Positions 33,666 through 43,500 of a stretch of DNA of 64,000 bases are shown in pieces (position 1 is the stretch's first letter; each line of letters opens with the position of its first letter). The stretch is taken from assembly GCF_041228105.1 (NCBI RefSeq), contig NZ_CP166097.1:1240001-1304000 (forward strand), in the 5' to 3' direction. Made by a program: the position numbers and the translations under genes. The notes beneath the pieces were generated by a model that ran no database searches, was not told where the DNA came from, and worked only from the letters and a program-made list of their open reading frames with translations. This stretch comes from Pectobacterium aroidearum (GTDB lineage: Bacteria > Pseudomonadota > Gammaproteobacteria > Enterobacterales > Enterobacteriaceae).

Positions 33666-34706
33666 TCACCAATGCCCCTTTGAGAATGCTGATGTGATCG
33701 CGGACGCGTTTATTGCCGCCTGTAGCGGGATGACATCAAGGGACCAGTGCGCGACAGACCATGCCAGCAGTGCAGAAAGCGTCATGTCCTGAGTGTGTTC
33801 CGGCAGCGGTTGATGCAAAAATTGCAGTGCGGCAAGCAGCACGGGACGCGGATCGCTATTCGGTAACGCCGGTGCATGATTTTGTTTGGAAAGCTTATTT
33901 CCGTCTGTATTCAGAACCAGCGGCAGATGAACATAGGTCGGGATCGCATAGCCTAACTGCTGATAGAGCGAAATCTGCCGGACTGTTGGCTCGATAAGAT
34001 CGGCACCGCGTACGATCTCCGTAATACCCTGATCGTTATCGTCGATCACGACGGCCAGATTATAGGCAAACAGCCCGTCGCGGCGGTGAATAATAAAATC
34101 TTCCTGCGCGAGTACCGTGTCGGCATACAACTCACCACGTAACCTATCGTGAAAATGGAATACTGGCGTCGTCTGGCGCAGGCGTAGTGCGGCGTTGTCG
34201 GCGGGAAGATTACGCGTCCGGCAATAGCCGTCATAGTGCCCACCTAGCTGCTGAATACGGCTACGCGTACAGGTGCAGTAATAGCTCATTCCCTGCTGTT
34301 GTAACTGCTGAAGAATCTCACGGTAACGCGCATGGCGTTGTGACTGGTAAATCACATCGCCGTCCCAGTACAGGCCGTAGTGTTCTAACTGGGCAAGTAT
34401 GCGGGAGGCGGCACCGGGAATTTCCCGTGGCGGATCGATGTCTTCAATGCGTACCAGCCAACGCCCTTGTTGGGAACGCGCTTGCAGATAACTACCCAGT
34501 GCGGCGATGAGTGAGCCAAAATGCAGATCGCCAGAGGGAGAAGGCGCAAAACGTCCGATATAGTGGTCGGTTTCAGTAAAGAGGGGCGATTCAGGAGAAG
34601 GGCTGGTTTCAGCAAGACGATTAATTTCAGTAAAACTACTAGCTTCAGTAAAACCATTAATTTCAGCAAAACGGTTTTTTTCGGTACAACCAGCGGTTCC
34701 AGACAT
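33666..34706 (-). CDS. gluQ: GluQRS, glutamyl-queuosine tRNA(Asp) synthetase, with repeat-coded N-terminal extension
   Basis: 346-residue class I synthetase paralogue that attaches glutamate to the queuosine base of tRNA-Asp rather than to the 3' end. The catalytic core starts at about residue 49: [18 protein letters not shown] (HIGH-like HFGS), then [11 protein letters not shown], zinc ligands in YYCTCTRSR and YDGYCR, and KLSKQNHAP as the KMSKS-like motif. E. coli GluQ begins only five residues before YIGRF, so about 43 extra residues are present here. They are coded largely by 18-bp tandem repeats (34601-34672). No other ATG, GTG or TTG in frame would give the short form. The ATG has no clear ribosome site. 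dksA lies 127 bases upstream, as in E. coli. Confidence 0.88.
   Translation of the reverse strand: MSGTAGCTEKNRFAEINGFTEASSFTEINRLAETSPSPESPLFTETDHYIGRFAPSPSGDLHFGSLIAALGSYLQARSQQGRWLVRIEDIDPPREIPGAASRILAQLEHYGLYWDGDVIYQSQRHARYREILQQLQQQGMSYYCTCTRSRIQQLGGHYDGYCRTRNLPADNAALRLRQTTPVFHFHDRLRGELYADTVLAQEDFIIHRRDGLFAYNLAVVIDDNDQGITEIVRGADLIEPTVRQISLYQQLGYAIPTYVHLPLVLNTDGNKLSKQNHAPALPNSDPRPVLLAALQFLHQPLPEHTQDMTLSALLAWSVAHWSLDVIPLQAAINASAITSAFSKGHW
34601..34672. repeat. Four tandem 18-bp repeats inside the gluQ 5' coding region
   Basis: Units at 34601, 34619, 34637 and 34655 share the pattern xxTTAATTTCAGyAAAAC (plus strand), the second and fourth differing at three positions or fewer. Read on the minus strand they code six-residue units [18 protein letters not shown] and LAETSP. 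Confidence 0.85.
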
Positions 34707-34795
34707 AAGAGGTTGGTGCTATCTCGTCAGCGTTTTATCCAGACAAGAAGATAGAGTGATGAACATCATTCATCAGCGGTAACATGTCTGGAGCC

Positions 34796-34816
34796 GGCTC
34801 CTGCGGGGCAGGAGCC
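34796..34816 (-). terminator. Hairpin after dksA (possible attenuating terminator before gluQ)
   Basis: GGCTCCTGC/GCAGGAGCC is a nine-bp GC-rich stem with a three-base loop, 18 bases past the dksA stop. It has no T run on the minus strand. A terminator between dksA and gluQ is known in E. coli. Confidence 0.5.
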
Positions 34817-34833
34817 GATTCTGAGCAGGAAGA

Positions 34834-35289
34834 TTATCCTGCCATTTGCTTTTCGCGTATCTCTGCCAATGTCTTGCAGTCGATACACAGATCGGCGGTC
34901 GGACGTGCTTCCAGACGGCGGATGCCAATCTCGACGCCACAGGATTCGCAGAATCCGAAATCCTCTTCTTCGATTTTCACCAGTGTTTTGGCGATTTTCT
35001 TGATCAGTTTGCGCTCACGGTCACGGTTACGCAGTTCGAGACTGAACTCTTCTTCCTGCGCAGCACGATCCACGGGATCGGGGAAATTAGCGGCTTCATC
35101 GCGCATGTGCGATACAGTTCGATCCACTTCATCCATGAGTTGGTTGCGCCATGCTTCAAGAATACGCTTGAAATGAGCCAGCTGAGCGTCGTTCATATAC
35201 TCTTCGCCCGGCTTCTCCTGGTACGGCTCTACTCCGGCAATTGCGAGAATGCTCAGAGAAGATGTCTTACGGTTTTGCCCTTCTTGCAT
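34834..35289 (-). CDS. dksA: DksA, RNA polymerase-binding transcription factor
   Basis: 151-residue factor that reaches into the RNA polymerase secondary channel and, with ppGpp, represses rRNA and activates amino-acid promoters. It has a coiled-coil with the tip Asp residues in [14 protein letters not shown] (about 70-83) and a four-Cys zinc finger, CESC at about 114-117 and CIDC at about 135-138. [14 protein letters not shown] at 35289 matches the E. coli start and length; the open frame extends 10 codons further upstream. The rrn P1 promoter in this window is a probable target, by analogy. Confidence 0.97.
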   Translation of the reverse strand: MQEGQNRKTSSLSILAIAGVEPYQEKPGEEYMNDAQLAHFKRILEAWRNQLMDEVDRTVSHMRDEAANFPDPVDRAAQEEEFSLELRNRDRERKLIKKIAKTLVKIEEEDFGFCESCGVEIGIRRLEARPTADLCIDCKTLAEIREKQMAG

Positions 35290-35487
35290 GTTGCTTCTCC
35301 TACATAACACGACACGCATAATACCCTTTTATGCAGTGAAGTTGCGGCGTTGTCGACCAGAACTTCAGCTATCTGGGTATATCGGCCCCAAAGGGGGAAA
35401 AAACAGGCCGCTATAAATAGCAGATGGAGATGGGGTTGGCAATGCTTCCTGACACCGGCCTGATAAAGTGTGAGGAACAACCTGCTT

Positions 35488-35611
<124 letters not shown>

Positions 35612-35680
35612 ACCATTAAATAATAAACAATGTGTTACGCCTTTGGTGGTACGTTCGGCGTGTTATGCAATGCTTGTGTG

Positions 35681-36385
35681 TCATCCCAACAACGGTAACT
35701 TGTGCGTCAATGTAATACCGTCAGGGCATAATGTGGAGCCGTAACATAAAATTTCAACCCCTGCCCGTTGTGCTTCTGTAAATAATTCCGCATAGCGTGA
35801 ATCAATATGCCGTGCGGGAGAAACCTGCTGGATTCCTGAATGGAGCACGGCGAAAAAAAGCACCGCACGTTTTCCATTGGAAACCATCTGTTGCAGCTCA
35901 CGCAGATGCTTTTGCCCTCTGAGTGTAACTGCATCGGGAAAGTAACCACATTCATGTTGCAATAATGTGACTGATTTCACCTCAATATAGCAGTCAATCT
36001 TGTCCGGCGCCTGTAAAAGCAGGTCGACTCGGCTATTTTCCGTACCGTATCTCACTTCCGTTTTTACGTCTGAATAGCCCGACAGTTCTTCTACGCGATT
36101 CTCCAATAAGGCTTCGTATAATAATGTGTTGGCACGCAGAGTATTGACACAAATCCAGTGATTTTGTTGCGTTTCTGTCAGCTCCCAGCTGTGCGGATAC
36201 TTACGTTTAGGGTTATCGGATGTGGAGTACCAGACGGTATCGCCGGGCGTCGCACAGCCCGTCATCGCGCCAGTATTGGCACAGTGCAGCGTGAGCGTCT
36301 CGCCTTCCGGGGTCACGACATCGGCCAAAAAGCGTTTGTAACGTTTAATCAATCGGGCGGGTTGTAAACGTGGGGTATAGTTCAT
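35681..36385 (-). CDS. sfsA: SfsA, DNA/RNA nuclease-family protein
   Basis: 234-residue SfsA protein, first noted in E. coli as a stimulator of maltose genes and now grouped with PD-(D/E)xK-type nucleases. The nuclease-like elements are SRVDLLLQ and the strand [12 protein letters not shown] (about 130-142), followed by [16 protein letters not shown] (about 148-163). The N-terminal OB-like part includes GRFLADV-type [24 protein letters not shown]. Length equals E. coli SfsA (234). thpR follows upstream on the same strand with a 36-base gap. Confidence 0.95.
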   Translation of the reverse strand: MNYTPRLQPARLIKRYKRFLADVVTPEGETLTLHCANTGAMTGCATPGDTVWYSTSDNPKRKYPHSWELTETQQNHWICVNTLRANTLLYEALLENRVEELSGYSDVKTEVRYGTENSRVDLLLQAPDKIDCYIEVKSVTLLQHECGYFPDAVTLRGQKHLRELQQMVSNGKRAVLFFAVLHSGIQQVSPARHIDSRYAELFTEAQRAGVEILCYGSTLCPDGITLTHKLPLLG

Positions 36386-36421
36386 GCGTATCCTGTTTTA
36401 TGCGTTTATTCGCCTGCTCAC

Positions 36422-36952
36422 TTATTTGATAAATGACCAGCTTTCCAACTGCTGATAGCGGGTTTTACCATTGTCGAAGAGTGACTCGTAAAGCGAGAAT
36501 TGCGTCATATCGACCTGCCAACTGAAGGTTGCGGGGGGAATCGCAACAGGACGAGCCGCGCCGCGCAATAGCGTAATGTGTGGATGAAAAGGTAATGCCG
36601 TTTGATAACAGCCGTTGCGTGCAGCTTGAGAACGCAACAGTTCCGCGAGCTGTAGCAGGCCACGCGGCGCGCGGCGGCAGCCCAACCAGACTACGCCGGG
36701 ACGGGGCCAGTGTCCGGCGTCATTCAGCGTAAGGGAAAAGGCGGGCTGACGGATGCGGCCTGCCAGTGTCTGTAAGACCTGTGCTTTTTGTTCACTCACG
36801 TCACCCAAAAAAGCCAGCGTCAGATGAAGATTGGCCGCCGCGACCGGACGACCCGCTTCCAGAGGGAAGTGCTCGGCACGCCAGCGGATAATCTCTTGCT
36901 GTGTGGTTTCCGGTAGTGATAGGGCAAAAAACAGGCGGCGAGGGGCTGACAT
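36422..36952 (-). CDS. thpR: ThpR, RNA 2',3'-cyclic phosphodiesterase (LigT family)
   Basis: 176-residue 2H-family enzyme that opens 2',3'-cyclic RNA ends and can join tRNA half-molecules in vitro (2'-5' ligase). The two HxTx catalytic motifs are HLTLAFLGD (about 42) and HPHITLLRG (about 125). It lies next to sfsA, as yadP does in E. coli, and is divergent from hrpB with 86 bases between the starts. Confidence 0.94.
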   Translation of the reverse strand: MSAPRRLFFALSLPETTQQEIIRWRAEHFPLEAGRPVAAANLHLTLAFLGDVSEQKAQVLQTLAGRIRQPAFSLTLNDAGHWPRPGVVWLGCRRAPRGLLQLAELLRSQAARNGCYQTALPFHPHITLLRGAARPVAIPPATFSWQVDMTQFSLYESLFDNGKTRYQQLESWSFIK

Positions 36953-37038
36953 GGCGATCTCTCTGTTCTGATTCCATCAGATGCTACATTTATCCTGATG
37001 CTACAATGCTCGCCGCTGAAAGTTAACCTTATACGGAG

Positions 37039-39489
37039 ATGTCTGTGATTTTACCGCCCGTCAGCGCCGTGCTGGACGATGTCATAACGGCGCTACATAC
37101 CGCGCCTCAGGTGCTGCTCAATGCCCCAACAGGGGCGGGAAAATCGACCTGGCTGCCGTTGCAATTGCTGCAACAGGGAAAGTTAAATGGTCGCATCATC
37201 ATGCTGGAGCCGCGTCGTCTGGCGGCGAAAAGCGTGGCCTGGCGACTGGCGCAGCAGCTCGGTGAGGAACCGGGACAGACGATAGGGTATCGCATGCGGT
37301 CAGAAAGCCGCGTGAGTGACGCAACGAAGCTGGAAGTTGTCACCGAAGGGATGCTGACCCGTTTGCTGCAACAGGATGCGGAGCTGCAAGGTGTAGCGCT
37401 GATCATCCTTGATGAATTTCATGAGCGCAGCGTGCAGGCCGATTTGGCATTGGCGCTGCTGCTCGATGTGCAGCAAGGGCTACGCGACGATTTAAAACTG
37501 CTGATTATGTCAGCAACGCTCGACAATACGCGGCTGGCGGCGCTGCTGCCGGAAGCCGCCTGCGTGGTTTCCGAAGGTCGCAGCTATCCGGTTGAACGGT
37601 GCTATGCGCCGTTAAATAATCAGGAGCGTTTGGAAGACGGCGTTGCGCGACAGGTGCGACGCTTGCTCAGTGAAGAAGACGGTTCGCTTCTGCTGTTTTT
37701 GCCCGGCGTCGCGGAGATTCGCCGAGTGCAGGCGCTGCTGGAAAATAGCGTGTCGAGCGAGACGGATCTCTGTCCGTTATACGGCGCATTGACGCTGGCG
37801 GAACAGCAAAAGGCGATTCTGCCCGCTGAACCGGGGCGTCGTAAGGTGGTGTTAGCCACCAATATTGCAGAAACCAGTCTGACGATTGAAGGGATCCGGC
37901 TGGTGGTGGATAGCGGTCTTGAACGTGTCGCCAGCTTTGATGTGAAAAGCGGCGTTACCCGACTGGTGACACAGCGAATCAGTCAGGCCTCTATGGTGCA
38001 ACGCGCCGGACGTGCCGGACGGTTAAGCCCCGGTATTTGCTGGCATCTGTGCTCTCGTGAACAGGCAGAACGCGCAGCGGCGCAAAGCGAAGCTGAGATA
38101 CTGAATAGCGATTTAAGTAGCGTCTGGCTGGACTTATTACAGTGGGGCTGTACCGATGTCGCGCAGTTAACCTGGCTGGATACACCACCCGCTCCCGCGC
38201 TGTATGCCGCCCGCAAGCTGCTACGTCAGCTTGGTATTACCGATGAGCAAGATCGGTTGACCGCTGAAGGTCGGAAGATCGCCGCACTCGGCAGTGATGC
38301 GCGTCTGGCGACGATGTTGTATGCCGCGTCACAGCAAAGTTCAGAAACGTTGGCCACCGCGGGGTGTCTGGCGGCGATACTCGAAGAGCCGCCACGTAGC
38401 GGGTCGATTAATCTGGCTGACTGGTTACATCGCCCATTACCGCACTGGTTGCGGCGGGCAAAGCAGCTGACGCGCCGTTTATCGACGGTTTCGGGACAAA
38501 TTGACAGCGGAGAAGCTGACTGGCTGCTGGCGCAGGCTTTCCCAGACCGCATTGCCCGGCGGCGCAGTCAGGATGGGCGCTACCAGCTTGCTAACGGAAG
38601 CGGCGCGATGATGTCGGCTGATGAGGCGTTATCAGGCACGGAGTGGTTGCTGGCTCCGGCGCTCTTACAAAATAATCAGAACGCAGAGGCACGGATCCTG
38701 CTGGCGTTGCCGCTGGATATTGAGCGGCTGGAACGGCGGCTACCCGGACTAATAAATGAACATAACGTGGTGCACTGGGACGAAGAAAAGGGTACTCTGC
38801 GCGCCAGCCAGCGTGACCAGATAGGTTGCCTGACCCTGAGAACACGCCCGCTGAACAAGCCTTCCGATGAAGCACTGCAGCAGGCGCTGTTATCCTGGAT
38901 TCGGGAACAGGGGATTGATGCATTAAACTGGGACGCCACGGCGTTGCAGCTACGCGCCCGGCTACAGTGTGCTCATCAGTGGTTGCCTGAAGTTGACTGG
39001 CCGCGAGTGGATGATGAAACGCTGCTGGCAACGCTGGAAATCTGGCTACAGCCGTCGCTGTCCGGCGTGCGTGATTTACGAGCGCTGCACCAGATTAGCT
39101 TGAGCGATGCGCTGCTGCGGCTGTTGGACTGGCCGCTGCGCCAACGGCTGGATAGCGCATTGCCCACGCACTACACGGCACCCGGCGGCAGTCGCTTGCC
39201 TATCGCCTATTATGACGATAAACCCCCGGTGCTGTCGGTACGGATGCAGGAAATGTTCGGCGAGCAGCAGAGCCCGCTGCTGGCGGAAGGTCGTGTGGCG
39301 CTGGTGTTGGAGCTTTTATCGCCAGCACAGCGTCCACTACAGATTACGCGTGATTTAGCCGCATTTTGGCAAGGCACGTACCGCGAGGTGCAAAAAGAGA
39401 TGAAGGGGCGTTACCCCAAGCATGTCTGGCCGGACGATCCGGCGAATACGGCTCCAACGAGGCGTACCAAGAAATATCAGAATCACTAA
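37039..39489 (+). CDS. hrpB: HrpB, DEAH-box ATP-dependent RNA helicase
   Basis: 816-residue superfamily-2 helicase of the DEAH group; its cell role is unclear in E. coli. Motif I LNAPTGAGKSTW (about 27), motif II LDEFHERS (about 125), motif III MSATLDN (about 156), then motif V TNIAETSLTIEGI and motif VI QRAGRAGRLSPG (about 325). The C-terminal half ends in the conserved block VQKEMKGRYPKHVWPDDPAN. Length matches E. coli HrpB (809). The ATG at 37039 is used; it is preceded by a weak GGAG (37035). mrcB follows after 102 bases. Confidence 0.95.
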   Translation: MSVILPPVSAVLDDVITALHTAPQVLLNAPTGAGKSTWLPLQLLQQGKLNGRIIMLEPRRLAAKSVAWRLAQQLGEEPGQTIGYRMRSESRVSDATKLEVVTEGMLTRLLQQDAELQGVALIILDEFHERSVQADLALALLLDVQQGLRDDLKLLIMSATLDNTRLAALLPEAACVVSEGRSYPVERCYAPLNNQERLEDGVARQVRRLLSEEDGSLLLFLPGVAEIRRVQALLENSVSSETDLCPLYGALTLAEQQKAILPAEPGRRKVVLATNIAETSLTIEGIRLVVDSGLERVASFDVKSGVTRLVTQRISQASMVQRAGRAGRLSPGICWHLCSREQAERAAAQSEAEILNSDLSSVWLDLLQWGCTDVAQLTWLDTPPAPALYAARKLLRQLGITDEQDRLTAEGRKIAALGSDARLATMLYAASQQSSETLATAGCLAAILEEPPRSGSINLADWLHRPLPHWLRRAKQLTRRLSTVSGQIDSGEADWLLAQAFPDRIARRRSQDGRYQLANGSGAMMSADEALSGTEWLLAPALLQNNQNAEARILLALPLDIERLERRLPGLINEHNVVHWDEEKGTLRASQRDQIGCLTLRTRPLNKPSDEALQQALLSWIREQGIDALNWDATALQLRARLQCAHQWLPEVDWPRVDDETLLATLEIWLQPSLSGVRDLRALHQISLSDALLRLLDWPLRQRLDSALPTHYTAPGGSRLPIAYYDDKPPVLSVRMQEMFGEQQSPLLAEGRVALVLELLSPAQRPLQITRDLAAFWQGTYREVQKEMKGRYPKHVWPDDPANTAPTRRTKKYQNH

Positions 39490-39591
39490 TTTCAGACGTT
39501 TCCGCTTTCCCAAAAAAGGGGCTGGAAACAGAGTAGGCGGCTTGAGCGCAGAGCAGATAGCCGTGAACAACCTGATGGAGAAGTTATTGTA

Positions 39592-42072
39592 ATGTCTCGG
39601 GATGACCGCGAACCTATCGGACGTAAAGGGAAAGCGCCAAAACGTAAGCCTGAACGCAAACAGGCCATACGACGTCGCAGGGATGACGACTATGATGATG
39701 ATGACTATGACGATTATCAGGACGACTATGACGACGATAATGACGACGACGGCGATGATACCATGACGCGGAAATCGCAGAGAAGACGGCGCTGGCTGGG
39801 GCTGGCTATCAAGCTGTTCCTGATCTTTGCCGTCGCGATGGCAATCTATGGCGTGTATCTCGACAGCCAGATCCGCAGCCGTATTGAAGGCAAAGTCTGG
39901 CAGTTGCCCGCCGCCGTCTATGGCCGTATGGTCAACCTTGAGCCGGGTATGGCCTATAGCCAGAAAGAGATGATCAGCCTGCTGGAAGGTATGCAATACC
40001 GTCAGGTGAGCCGCATTACCCGTCCGGGTGAATTCAGCGTGCGCGGCAACAGCATCGACATGCTGCGCCGTCCGTTTGATTTCCCTGATGGGAAAGAAGG
40101 GCAGATTCAGGCGCGCCTGACGTTTGCCAACGATCGTCTGTCGCAGATCCAGAATCTGGATAATCAGCGCAACTTCGGCTTTTTCCGTCTCGATCCAAAA
40201 CTGATCACCATGATGCAGTCGCCGAATGGTGAACAGCGTTTATTCGTGCCGCGTTCCGGCTTCCCCGATCTGCTGGTTGATACGCTGGTCGCGACCGAAG
40301 ACCGCCATTTTTATGAACATGATGGTATTAGCCTGTACTCGATTGGCCGTGCGTTTTTAGCCAACATCACGGCAGGACGCGCGGTACAGGGCGGCAGTAC
40401 GCTGACGCAGCAGTTGGTTAAGAACTTGTTCCTGACTAATGAGCGTTCGCTGTGGCGTAAAGCTAACGAAGCCTATATGGCGCTGATCATGGATTATCGC
40501 TACAGCAAGGATCGTATCCTTGAGCTGTACCTTAACGAGGTGTACCTCGGTCAAAGCGGTAACGATCAGATCCGCGGCTTCCCGCTTGCCAGCCTGTACT
40601 ATTTTGGTCGCCCGGTGAATGAACTGAGCCTCGATCAGCAGGCGCTGCTGGTGGGCATGGTGAAAGGGGCGTCGCTGTACAATCCGTGGCGTAATCCGGA
40701 GATTACCTTAGAGCGACGCAATCTGGTGCTGCGTCTGTTGCAGAATCAGCAGGTGATTGATGCCGATCTGTACAACATGCTGAGCGCGCGTCCGCTGGGC
40801 GTACAGCCGAAAGGCGGCGTCATCAGCCCTCAGCCTGCGTTTATGCAGCTAGTGCGTCAGGAACTGCAACAGCGGCTTGGCGACAAAGTTAACGATCTCT
40901 CCGGCGTGAAGATCTTTACCACGCTCGATCCGGTCTCGCAGGATGCGGCGGAAAAAGCGGTAGAGGTCGGCGTTCCGGCACTGCGCGCAGGCCGTAACGT
41001 GAGCGATCTGGAAGCGGCGATGGTAATTGTCGATCGTTTTAGCGGTGAAATTCGCGCGATGGTTGGCGGCTCTCAAACGCAGTATGCCGGGTTTAACCGT
41101 GCGTTACAGGCGCGTCGTCCCGTTGGTTCGTTGGCGAAGCCGCCGACCTATCTGACCGCGCTGAGCCAGCCGGACACTTATCGTCTGAACACCCTGCTGG
41201 CGGATGAGCCGCTGTCGATCAAGCAATCTAACGGTCAGCTATGGCAGCCGAAGAACTACGATCGTGAGTTCCGCGGCCGTGTCATGCTGGTCGATGCGCT
41301 GGCGAACTCGCTGAACGTCCCGACCGTTAATCTGGGGATGGCTGTGGGGCTGGATCAGATCACGGCAACGCTGAAGCGTCTGGGGATCCCGGAAAACGTG
41401 ATTCAACCTGTACCGGCGATGCTGCTGGGGGCGATCAGTCTGACGCCGATGGAAGTAGCGCAGGAATACCAGACGATCGCCAGCGGCGGCAACCGTGCAC
41501 CGCTTTCCTCGTTGCGGTCAGTGATTGCGGAAGATGGCACGGTGCTGTACCAGAGCTTCCCGCAGGCTGAACGGGCGGTTCCTGCACAGGCGGCCTATTT
41601 GACGCTGTATGGTATGCAGCAGGTTGTCGAACGCGGGACGTCACGTTCGCTGGCGGTGAAATTCCCGAATTATCATCTGGCGGCGAAAACGGGGACCACC
41701 AATGACCTGCGTGACAGCTGGTTTGCCGGAATCGACGGTAAAGAAGTGGCGATTAGCTGGGTAGGGCGCGATAACAACGGCCCGGCCAAGCTGACGGGGG
41801 CGAACGGTGCGCTGACGATTTATCGTCGCTATCTGGAAAACCAGACGCCTCTGCCGCTCATGTTGACGCCGCCGGAAGGCATTACGACCATGACGGTGGA
41901 TGCCAGCGGTAACTTTATCTGTAACGGCAGCAGTGCCGGACGTGTCTTGCCAGTCTGGACGGATAACCCGCAGGCGCTGTGTCAGGCCAGCCAGCCGCAG
42001 CCTTCCGCACAGCAAGGACAGCAAGATGGAGAAGGCGTCGCCGACTGGATCAAACAAATGTTTGGTCAATAA
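39592..42072 (+). CDS. mrcB: MrcB, penicillin-binding protein 1B
   Basis: 826-residue bifunctional peptidoglycan synthase. A cytoplasmic tail rich in Lys/Arg then Asp (about 1-65) is followed by one membrane helix ([20 protein letters not shown], about 67-86), a UB2H domain that binds LpoB (about 105-200), a GT51 transglycosylase with the catalytic Glu in [13 protein letters not shown] (about 230), and a transpeptidase with Ser in [13 protein letters not shown] (SxxK), SLN and KTGT motifs. The tail has a striking Asp-rich stretch ([19 protein letters not shown]). E. coli PBP1B is 844. The gene sits where E. coli has mrcB, but fhuA, its E. coli neighbour, is absent. Confidence 0.96.
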   Translation: MSRDDREPIGRKGKAPKRKPERKQAIRRRRDDDYDDDDYDDYQDDYDDDNDDDGDDTMTRKSQRRRRWLGLAIKLFLIFAVAMAIYGVYLDSQIRSRIEGKVWQLPAAVYGRMVNLEPGMAYSQKEMISLLEGMQYRQVSRITRPGEFSVRGNSIDMLRRPFDFPDGKEGQIQARLTFANDRLSQIQNLDNQRNFGFFRLDPKLITMMQSPNGEQRLFVPRSGFPDLLVDTLVATEDRHFYEHDGISLYSIGRAFLANITAGRAVQGGSTLTQQLVKNLFLTNERSLWRKANEAYMALIMDYRYSKDRILELYLNEVYLGQSGNDQIRGFPLASLYYFGRPVNELSLDQQALLVGMVKGASLYNPWRNPEITLERRNLVLRLLQNQQVIDADLYNMLSARPLGVQPKGGVISPQPAFMQLVRQELQQRLGDKVNDLSGVKIFTTLDPVSQDAAEKAVEVGVPALRAGRNVSDLEAAMVIVDRFSGEIRAMVGGSQTQYAGFNRALQARRPVGSLAKPPTYLTALSQPDTYRLNTLLADEPLSIKQSNGQLWQPKNYDREFRGRVMLVDALANSLNVPTVNLGMAVGLDQITATLKRLGIPENVIQPVPAMLLGAISLTPMEVAQEYQTIASGGNRAPLSSLRSVIAEDGTVLYQSFPQAERAVPAQAAYLTLYGMQQVVERGTSRSLAVKFPNYHLAAKTGTTNDLRDSWFAGIDGKEVAISWVGRDNNGPAKLTGANGALTIYRRYLENQTPLPLMLTPPEGITTMTVDASGNFICNGSSAGRVLPVWTDNPQALCQASQPQPSAQQGQQDGEGVADWIKQMFGQ

Positions 42073-42160
42073 ACGCTTCTCACTGCCTCCGGTTAATCTA
42101 TTGTTTCTTATAGATAAATACAGGGGTATCACGTGTTTTGTCGTTATCTAGCGTAAAAAA

Positions 42161-42337
42161 TTATGCTGAGGAGATAGCAGGCTTAGGATGAGCCGCATGG
42201 ACGCGGCGAAAGCTTGCGCCACGTATGGAACGTGTCGCAAGCGGTCCGTTAAGCCTGATACCGACGAAGGAACCGCGTCAGCGGCATAATTCGCGCTAAA
42301 AGCCGGGGTTCATAGGGGGCTGGCGTAGCCCCCTATG
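42161..42337. other. Strongly structured non-coding element between mrcB and fhuC
   Basis: Nested pairings: TTATGC (42161-42166) with GCATAA (42284-42289); CAGGCTTA (42178-42185) with TAAGCCTG (42250-42257). Inside these are hairpins GCCGC/GCGGC (42192-42207) and GCTTGCG/CGCAAGC extended by CACGT/ACGTG (42212-42242). A separate perfect 11-bp hairpin CATAGGGGGCT/AGCCCCCTATG follows (42311-42337). No convincing reading frame crosses it. It could be a mobile structured repeat or a non-coding RNA. Confidence 0.6.
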
Positions 42338-42565
42338 TCGGGCGCGTGCTACAAGGTAGCATGAAAATAACGGTATTATCGCGCACGAAACCGCCTCAAT
42401 AGTGGCATAAAATGTTCCTAATAGGCTGAATCTAATTGGATTTTTTTCTCTGCTATTTTGAGACGAGCTCCGCATCCTGCCTGAGACCGCTTTTCCTGCC
42501 ATGCCATTCTGTTGCTGACAGGTAAAAGTCTTGCGATTGGTATTCTGTTGCGCCTATCATGCTGC

Positions 42566-42584
42566 CTTTATCGTAATCATTATC
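42566..42584 (+). promoter_or_regulatory. Fur box upstream of fhuC
   Basis: CTTTATCGTAATCATTATC matches 14 of 19 positions of the Fur consensus, with a perfect right half. It lies 103 bases before the fhuC start and suggests iron repression of fhuCDB. Confidence 0.7.
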
Positions 42585-42686
42585 GTTCTCTTTTAGCCCG
42601 GTTGTTACGCGGGGAATTTGAGAGTGACGGGCGTTGCGATCGCGGCTTACTCCTGTCCTTCAGTGACACTAAAAACCAAAAACGCT

Positions 42687-43484
42687 ATGCAAAATCAAAC
42701 TGTACTGCCTGATACCACCTTCAGACTGGACGACGTCAGCTTTTCCGTCGCCGGGCGCACGCTACTACATCCGCTCTCCATCACATTCCCTGTCGGGAAA
42801 GTATGCGGTCTGATTGGGCATAACGGCTCAGGTAAATCGACCTTGCTGAAAATACTGGGCCGTCACCAGCCCGCCAGCAGCGGAACGGCATTGCTGGGAG
42901 AACAGGCAATTGGAAGCTGGGATAGCAAATTGTTCGCCCGTCAGGTGGCTTATTTACCGCAGCAGCTTCCTGCCGCCGAAGGGATGACTGTGCGTGAACT
43001 GGTTGCTGTAGGGCGTTACCCGTGGCATGGCGCATTAGGCCGTTTCGGTAGTGCCGATCGGGAAAAGGTTGAAGAAGCCATCACGCTGGTAGGACTAAAG
43101 CCATTCGCGAATCGTCTGGTGGACAGCCTGTCCGGCGGTGAACGGCAGCGAGCCTGGCTGGCGATGACGGTGGCGCAGGATAGCCGCTGTCTGTTACTGG
43201 ATGAACCGACCTCCGCACTGGATATTGCCCATCAGGTTGAGGTGCTGGCACTGATCCAGCGTATGAGCCGCGAGCGTGGTATCACCGTCATTACGGTGCT
43301 GCATGATATCAATATGGCTGCCCGCTACTGCGATCACTTGGTGGCGCTGCGGGGCGGCAACATGATTGCGCAAGGTGAGCCTGTCGCGCTGATGCAAGGG
43401 GATGTGCTGGAAAACATCTACGGTATTCCCATGGGCATTCTGCCTCATCCGGCTGGTGGCGCACCGGTCAGCTTCGTTTGTTAA
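42687..43484 (+). CDS. fhuC: FhuC, ferric hydroxamate ABC importer ATPase
   Basis: 265-residue ATPase that powers uptake of ferrichrome-type iron complexes through FhuB. Walker A LIGHNGSGKSTLL (about 44), signature LSGGERQRAWLAM (about 147), Walker B LLLDEPTSALDIA (about 170) and the D-/H-loop HDINMAARYC are intact. The open frame extends 23 codons upstream to 42618, but MQNQTVLPDTTFRL at 42687 aligns with E. coli FhuC and gives its length (265). A Fur box lies upstream. In E. coli fhuA precedes fhuC; here it does not. Confidence 0.96.
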   Translation: MQNQTVLPDTTFRLDDVSFSVAGRTLLHPLSITFPVGKVCGLIGHNGSGKSTLLKILGRHQPASSGTALLGEQAIGSWDSKLFARQVAYLPQQLPAAEGMTVRELVAVGRYPWHGALGRFGSADREKVEEAITLVGLKPFANRLVDSLSGGERQRAWLAMTVAQDSRCLLLDEPTSALDIAHQVEVLALIQRMSRERGITVITVLHDINMAARYCDHLVALRGGNMIAQGEPVALMQGDVLENIYGIPMGILPHPAGGAPVSFVC

Positions 43485-43500
43485 CTCGGTTTTTCTGCTC

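Noticed and set aside
39355-39996. 213-codon open frame antisense to hrpB/mrcB, with a Val/Ile run
   Set aside because: The hydrophobic run is the complement of the Asp codon repeat in mrcB, not a real membrane protein.
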